NCBI RefSeq assembly: GCF_001592125.1
Contig: NZ_BCWI01000001.1
Location: 248,001-312,000 of the forward strand
DNA: 64,000 nucleotides
Origin: Microbacterium hominis NBRC 15708
GTDB taxonomy: Bacteria > Actinomycetota > Actinomycetes > Actinomycetales > Microbacteriaceae
Direction: 5' to 3'
Under the pieces are notes generated by a model. The model saw only the letters and a list, made by a program, of their open reading frames with translations. It was not told the origin of the DNA and ran no database searches. The position numbers and the translations under genes were made by a program. Of this stretch, positions 56,373-64,000 are shown one piece after another; the stretch's first letter is position 1, and each line of letters starts with the position of its first letter.

Positions 56373-56431
56373 TTCATCCGTCCCGCGACCTCGCTTCTGC
56401 GGGTGCGATCCGACCTCGCGGGACGGATGAA
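56373..56431. repeat. Inverted repeat, copy 2 (TTCATCCGTCCC family), probable terminator
   Basis: Arms TTCATCCGTCCCGCGA (56373-56388) and its perfect complement (56416-56431), 27-nt loop. It starts 7 nt after the gmk stop and ends 23 nt before the rpoZ -10. The outer 12 bp match copy 1 at 26581-26641. Confidence 0.75.
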
Positions 56432-56438
56432 GCGGCGC

Positions 56439-57335
56439 TCAGCGGGCGAGGGCCGCGATCTCGGCGGCGGCGCGGGCGACGTCGTCGTTGACGACGCGGT
56501 AGTCGAACTCGCCCTGGGCGGCGAGTTCCACCTTGGCCGTCTTGAGGCGTCGGGTCCGCTCCTCGGCTCCCTCGGTCCCGCGCCCCACGAGGCGGTTGAC
56601 GAGCTCGTCCCAGCTGGGCGGGGTGAGGAACACCAGCGTCGCGTCGGGCGCGGCGGCGCGCACCTGGCGCGCGCCCTGCAGGTCGATCTCCAGCAGCACC
56701 GTGCGGCCCGCGGCCAGCGCCTCGTCGATCGGCCCGCGCGGTGTCCCGTAGCGGAACGCGTTGTGCACCGTGGCGTGCTCCAGCAGGGCGCCGTCGGCGA
56801 TGAGCCGGTCGAAGCCGGCGTCGTCGACGAAGAAGTAGTGCTCGCCGTCGACCTCGCCCGGTCGCGGCGAGCGGGTGGTGGCCGAGACGGACAGCAGGAT
56901 CTCGGGGTGGTGCTCCTTGATGTGGGCGGCGACGGTGCCCTTGCCGACGGCGGTGGGGCCCGCGAGCACGATCAGCCGGCTGCGGCCGCCGCGGGGCTGC
57001 AGCGGCGGGAACCGGGTGTCGAGCCACTCCTTCAGCGCGATGCGTTGGCGGGCGCCAAGGCCGCCGAGCCGCTTGACGGGGGCGATCTCCAGGTCCGCGA
57101 GGATGCGGTCGCGCTTGCCCTCGCCGATGGCCGGCAGCGCCGTCAGGAACTCGGTGATCCGCATCGCGCCGGCGGGGCTCTCCGGCGCGTCGAGCGCGCG
57201 CTGCAACAGCTCCTGCGGCGTGATGACCCGCATCGCGACGTCGTGCTTGAGGGCCGCGCGTTCGCGGCGCGCGGCGACGGCGCGACGGGATGCCGCGACA
57301 CGGTCGACCTCGGGAGGTGTGCGGGAGTCAGCCAT
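56439..57335 (-). CDS. gmk: Guanylate kinase with N-terminal mIHF-like nucleoid-protein domain
   Basis: 298 residues, about 100 more than a plain guanylate kinase. Residues 118-298 are the kinase (GMP + ATP to GDP + ADP): P-loop GPTAVGKG (126-133), [14 protein letters not shown] (151-164), LEIDLQGA (215-222). Residues 14-107 are not kinase. They match actinobacterial integration host factor m[29 protein letters not shown], and [20 protein letters not shown] correspond to mIHF's helix and the LPKVG/LEIAPTRRLRGLGDRQRKAL segments. In M. tuberculosis mihF (Rv1388) and gmk (Rv1389) are neighbours, so a gene fusion is inferred. ATG 57335 with GGAGG; overlaps pyrF by 8 bp. Confidence 0.93.
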   Translation of the reverse strand: MADSRTPPEVDRVAASRRAVAARRERAALKHDVAMRVITPQELLQRALDAPESPAGAMRITEFLTALPAIGEGKRDRILADLEIAPVKRLGGLGARQRIALKEWLDTRFPPLQPRGGRSRLIVLAGPTAVGKGTVAAHIKEHHPEILLSVSATTRSPRPGEVDGEHYFFVDDAGFDRLIADGALLEHATVHNAFRYGTPRGPIDEALAAGRTVLLEIDLQGARQVRAAAPDATLVFLTPPSWDELVNRLVGRGTEGAEERTRRLKTAKVELAAQGEFDYRVVNDDVARAAAEIAALAR

Positions 57336-58157
57336 GGGATCCTCCACGGTACAGGGCGGCGCGTTCGGCGATCCGCGCGGCGAGCCGGTCGGGTCCGGCG
57401 GACAGGATGCTGCGGCTCTCGCTCGCGATCACGCCGTCGGCGAGGCCGCCGAACACGCGCGTCAGGTCGGCGGGCTCGGCGCCCTGGGCTCCGAAGCCGG
57501 GGGCGAGGATCGGCACGGTCCGCCCGAACGGTCGCAGGCCGCGGTCCGCGAGGTCGACCGTCGCGCCCACCACGAGGCCGAGCGAGGCCCAGTCGCCCGT
57601 GGAGGAGTCGGCGGCGACCACCTCGGCGGCCACGGCGGCGGCGACCGGGGCGCCGGTGTCCACGTGCGCCGTCTGCAGCTGCGCCGCCTCGGGGTTGCTC
57701 GTCGCGGCGAGGACGAAGGCGCCCTTCCCGTGGGTCAGCGCGGAGGCCAGGGTCGAGGCCAGCGCGCCGACGCCGAGGTACGGGCTCAGGGTGAGGGCGT
57801 CCGCCTCCAGCGGCGCCCCGGGGGGCAGCCACGCGGCCGCGTACGCGTCCATCGTCGTGCCGATGTCGCCGCGCTTGGCGTCGGCGATCACGATCAGCCC
57901 CGCGGCGCGGGCGGCCGCCATGACCTCTTCGAGGGCGGCGAGCCCGGCGGACCCGAACCGCTCGAAGAACGACACCTGCGGCTTGACGATCCCCACGGTG
58001 GATGCCGCGGCATCCACCGTGCGCAGCCCGAACTCACGCACGCCCTGCGCGTCGACACCGAGCCCCCACTCCCGCAGGAGCGTCTCATGGGGGTCGATGC
58101 CGACGCACAGGCGTCCGCGCGTGGCGACGGCCCTCTGCAGTCGCGAGCCGAACGAGC

Positions 58158-58161
<4 letters not shown>
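57328..58161 (-). CDS. pyrF: Orotidine 5'-phosphate decarboxylase PyrF
   Basis: 277 residues, actinobacterial (longer) form. Last step of UMP synthesis. [12 protein letters not shown] and the catalytic [18 protein letters not shown] (Lys and Asp) are present. GTG start overlaps the carB stop (GTGA). Codons 47-56 or so contain a 28-bp perfect DNA palindrome (57994-58021) encoding TVDAAASTV. Confidence 0.97.
57994..58021. repeat. 28-bp perfect palindrome inside pyrF
   Basis: Each half contains CACGGTGGATGCCG; the centre is CGCG. The two halves are GGATGCC and GGCATCC heptamers in head-to-head orientation. It is coding (TVDAAASTV), and uses GAT for Asp and GCA for Ala, which are rare here. Confidence 0.8.
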
Positions 58162-61471
<3,310 letters not shown>

Positions 61472-61472
<1 letters not shown>

Positions 61473-62623
61473 CAGTTCTTGTTCTCCAGAGAGGTGCGCA
61501 CCATGTCGGCGAAGCGGTCGAAGAGGTAGTTGGCGTCGTGCGGGCCGCCGGCGGCCTCGGGGTGGTACTGCACGCTGAACGCCGGGATGTCGAGGGCGCG
61601 AAGGCCCTCCACGACGTTGTCGTTGAGGCCGATGTGGCTCACCTCGACGCGGCCGTAGCCGTTCGGGCTGAGGGTCTCGCCGTCCAGCGGAGCGTCCACG
61701 GCGAACCCGTGGTTGTGCGCCGTGATCTCCACGCGCCCGGTCTGCTTGTCGAGCACCGGCTGGTTGATGCCACGGTGGCCGAAGGGCAGCTTGTACGTGC
61801 CGAAGCCGAGCGCACGGCCGAGCAGCTGGTTGCCGAAGCAGATGCCGAAGAAGGGCAGGCCGTCGTCGAGCACGTTGCGCAGGAGCGTGACGTGGTCGTC
61901 GGATGCCGCGGGGTCGCCCGGGCCGTTGGAGTAGAAGACGGCCACGGGGTCGATCGCGCGGACCTCGTCGATCGTCGCCGACTGCGGCAGCACGTGCACG
62001 TCGAACCCGCGGGCGGCGAGGTTGAGCACGGTCGCGCGCTTCACGCCGAGGTCGAGCACGGCCAGGGCGCCCAGCCTCTGCACGTCGGCGGCGGCGGGCG
62101 TGACCTCGACCTCGCTGACCGAGACGGCTGCGGAGAGGTTCTGGCCGGCCATCTCGGGCGCTTCGCGCACGATGCGCAGCTGCTCCTCGGGGTCGAGGGC
62201 CGCGGCCTCGCCGGAGAACACGCCGCCGCGCATCGAGCCCGACGAGCGGAGCACGCGGGTGACGGCGCGGGTGTCGATGCCGGCGATGCCGACGATCCCG
62301 TCGCGCACGAGGGCGTCGTCGAGCGACTCGTCGGCACGCCAGTTGGAGACGACGCGCGAGGGGTCGCGCACGATGTAGCCGGCGACCCAGATGCGGCGTG
62401 ACTCGGGGTCTTCGCCGTTCATCCCGGTGTTGCCGATGTGCGGCGCGGTCTGCAGGACGATCTGTCCCGCGTAGGAGGGATCGGTGAGCGTCTCCTGGTA
62501 GCCGGTCATGCCGGTGGAGAAGACGACTTCGCCGAGGGTCGTGCCCCGTGCGCCATAGGCGCGGCCGGGGTGGCGGGAGCCGTCTTCGAGGACGAGGACG
62601 GCGGGGTCGAGCAAGAAGGTCAT
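61472..62623 (-). CDS. carA: Carbamoyl-phosphate synthase small subunit CarA
   Basis: 383 residues. Glutaminase subunit supplying ammonia to CarB. The N-terminal small-subunit domain ([33 protein letters not shown]) and the class I amidotransferase with nucleophile in [17 protein letters not shown] and His-Glu in [11 protein letters not shown] are complete. ATG 62623 overlaps the upstream membrane protein stop. Confidence 0.98.
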
Positions 62624-63174
62624 GCGGCGTTTCCCGTCGAGGTGGTGGAGGTCTGGTCTGTCGCGGTCGGGGTCGAAGGCGGCAGGAGGGCGGAGATCGC
62701 AGCGGCGAGGGCGGAGGCCGACTCGTCCTGCGGGCGGAGGTAGCTGTCGACGATCTCGGTGGAGCCGTCCGAGCGGTCCGCGAGCCAGGCGATGCGCACG
62801 AGCCCGCCCGCCTCGACCACACGGTCGATGGCCGTGTTGGCGAGGTCGACGCCGGAGATCCGCTCGAGAGCGAGGAACATGCGCGGCTGGCCCACGAGGT
62901 CGAGGGCGACGCCCCGATCGGTGACCGTCACGTCGAGGCGCGAACGGAAGCCGAGCCCGCGGATCGCGAGGCGTTCCAGGGCGTCGTCGTGCCGGGTCGT
63001 CGCGACGTAGAAGCCCGAGCTGCGAACCTGCTCGCGGGCGTCCGTCGGCGCCTCGCCGAACGGTGCGGCGAGCCCGCCGTCCCGCCGGGATCGTCGTCGC
63101 CACGCGACCACACCGAGCGCCAGGAGCCCGACGGCCACGGCGATCATGACGAGCAGTGCCCCTTCACGGGTCAT
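62620..63174 (-). CDS. PH-like domain membrane protein between pyrC and carA
   Basis: 184 residues. One N-terminal membrane helix (7-26), an Arg-rich stop-transfer segment (RRRSRR), then a soluble beta-rich domain resembling the bacterial PH-like (transporter-annotated) domain seen in the M. tuberculosis Rv1382 position. Function unknown. Overlaps both neighbours by 4 nt (pyrC stop, carA start), so it is a built-in member of the pyrimidine operon. Confidence 0.85.
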   Translation of the reverse strand: MTREGALLVMIAVAVGLLALGVVAWRRRSRRDGGLAAPFGEAPTDAREQVRSSGFYVATTRHDDALERLAIRGLGFRSRLDVTVTDRGVALDLVGQPRMFLALERISGVDLANTAIDRVVEAGGLVRIAWLADRSDGSTEIVDSYLRPQDESASALAAAISALLPPSTPTATDQTSTTSTGNAA

Positions 63175-64000
63175 GACGTGACCTCCTTCATGCCGGTGGC
63201 CACGACGCCGTCGGCGACCGTCGGAGCGCCGCGGAAGAACGTCCACCGCACCTCGCCCGGCAGTTCGCGGCCCAGGTAGGGAGAGTTGACGCTGCGTCCG
63301 CGCAGATCGTCGCGGCCGAACGTCCGCACCGGCGCCGGGTCGTACAGCGTGAGCGAGGCCGGTGCTCCCACGGTGAGCGGCGTGCCGGCGTCGGCGAGGC
63401 GGCCGATGCGGGCCGGTGCGGCCGACATCACGCGGGTGACGTCGTCCCACGACAGCATCCCGGTCTGCACCATCGCCTGGTGGACGACCCGCAGCGCGGA
63501 CTCCAGCCCCACCATGCCGTTGGCGGCCGCCTGCCACTCGCACGACTTGGCCTCCGCCGGGTGCGGGGCGTGGTCGGTGGCGACGATGTCGATCGTGCCG
63601 TCGGCGAGGCCTTCGCGCACGGCCTGCACGTCCTCGTCGCGGCGCAGCGGCGGGTTCACCTTGTAGCGGGCGTCGTAGCCGCGCACGAGATCCTCGGTGA
63701 GGAGCAGGTGGTGCGGCGTGACCTCGGCGGTGACGTTCACGCCCCGCTTCTTCGCCCAGCGGATGATGTCGACCGACCCGGCCGTCGAGAGGTGGCACAC
63801 GTGCAGGCGGGAGCCGACGTGTTCGGCGAGCAGCACATCGCGGGCGATGATCGACTCCTCGGCCACGGCGGGCCAGCCGGCGAGGCCGAGCTCGGCCGAG
63901 ACCGTGCCCTCGTTCATCTGGGCGCCCTCGGTCAGCCGCGGATCCTGTGCGTGCTGCGCGACGACGCCGTCGAACGCCTTCACGTACTCCAGCGCGCGGC
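63171..64000 (-). CDS. pyrC: Dihydroorotase PyrC, N-terminus outside window
   Basis: Open to the right edge, so the N-terminal metal-binding HxH is not included. About 276 residues remain, with LHVCHLSTAGSVDIIRW, VTAEVTPHHLLLTED (metal His), KVNPPLRR, and IVATDHAPHPAEAK (catalytic Asp). Converts carbamoyl aspartate to dihydroorotate. First visible gene of the pyrC-carA-carB-pyrF operon; its stop overlaps the next start by 4 nt. Confidence 0.96.
   Translation of the reverse strand, partial: RALEYVKAFDGVVAQHAQDPRLTEGAQMNEGTVSAELGLAGWPAVAEESIIARDVLLAEHVGSRLHVCHLSTAGSVDIIRWAKKRGVNVTAEVTPHHLLLTEDLVRGYDARYKVNPPLRRDEDVQAVREGLADGTIDIVATDHAPHPAEAKSCEWQAAANGMVGLESALRVVHQAMVQTGMLSWDDVTRVMSAAPARIGRLADAGTPLTVGAPASLTLYDPAPVRTFGRDDLRGRSVNSPYLGRELPGEVRWTFFRGAPTVADGVVATGMKEVTS

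Overview
The window is about 70% GC, tightly packed and almost entirely chromosomal housekeeping DNA from an actinobacterium, most likely of the family Microbacteriaceae (Microbacterium or a close relative). The reasons are actinobacterial signature genes (rbpA, pafB/pafC, pdtaR-type ANTAR regulator, helY, a mIHF-like domain), many GTG starts, gene blocks that run in the same order as in Mycobacterium tuberculosis, and 4-nt GTGA/ATGA gene overlaps. I see no insertion sequence, prophage, CRISPR array, rRNA or origin. No gene-free stretch exceeds about 280 bp, and that one (2554-2834) holds a tRNA-Leu and its terminator. || Layout. 1-4989 (+): end of an SF2 helicase, a SRPBCC protein, a ferritin-VIT1 fusion transporter, tRNA-Leu(GAG), an M20 peptidase and uppP. 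4990-5862 (-): PAC2 protein. 5988-15953 (+): HAD phosphatase, trmI, FKBP lipoprotein, pafB, pafC, tatA, tatC, helY, lnt. This is the mycobacterial Pup-proteasome neighbourhood, but mpa/dop/pup/prcBA/pafA are absent from it. 15957-18698 (-): rbpA, glycerophosphodiesterase, SPFH and NfeD membrane proteins. 18848-30783: a more accessory stretch with an atypical SDR, an S9 peptidase, small membrane proteins, deoC, a DUF2087 protein, two MFS transporters, an SGNH hydrolase, an LLM oxidoreductase and a DUF885 protein. 30869-46387 (mostly -): polA, PaaI thioesterase, pdtaR, tRNA-Leu(CAA), pyk, gltD, gltB, lgt, trpA, trpB, trpC. 46389-49563 (-): two small Trp-linked membrane proteins, hisI, hisF, hisG, hisE. 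49623-64000 (-): rpe, rsmB, fmt, priA, metK, rpoZ, a mIHF-guanylate kinase fusion, pyrF, carB, carA, a membrane protein and the end of pyrC. || How the genes work together. pyrC-carA-carB-pyrF form a pyrimidine operon that runs into gmk. his and trp genes form short translationally coupled operons, and trpE is missing from its usual place. lgt and lnt are the first and last steps of lipoprotein acylation, and uppP recycles the undecaprenyl carrier. pafB/pafC (DNA-damage regulators), tatA/tatC and helY form one + strand run. || The most interesting signals are: (1) the nucleoid-protein domain fused to guanylate kinase; (2) the clean absence of the Pup-proteasome module while PAC2 and pafBC remain; (3) a heptamer GGATGCC/GGCATCC present roughly 75 times, forcing GAT and GCA codons, and forming a 28-bp perfect palindrome inside pyrF; (4) at least sixteen TAnnnT hexamers 6-8 nt before a start codon, implying leaderless mRNAs; and (5) two copies of a related inverted repeat placed identically between a stop codon and the next promoter.
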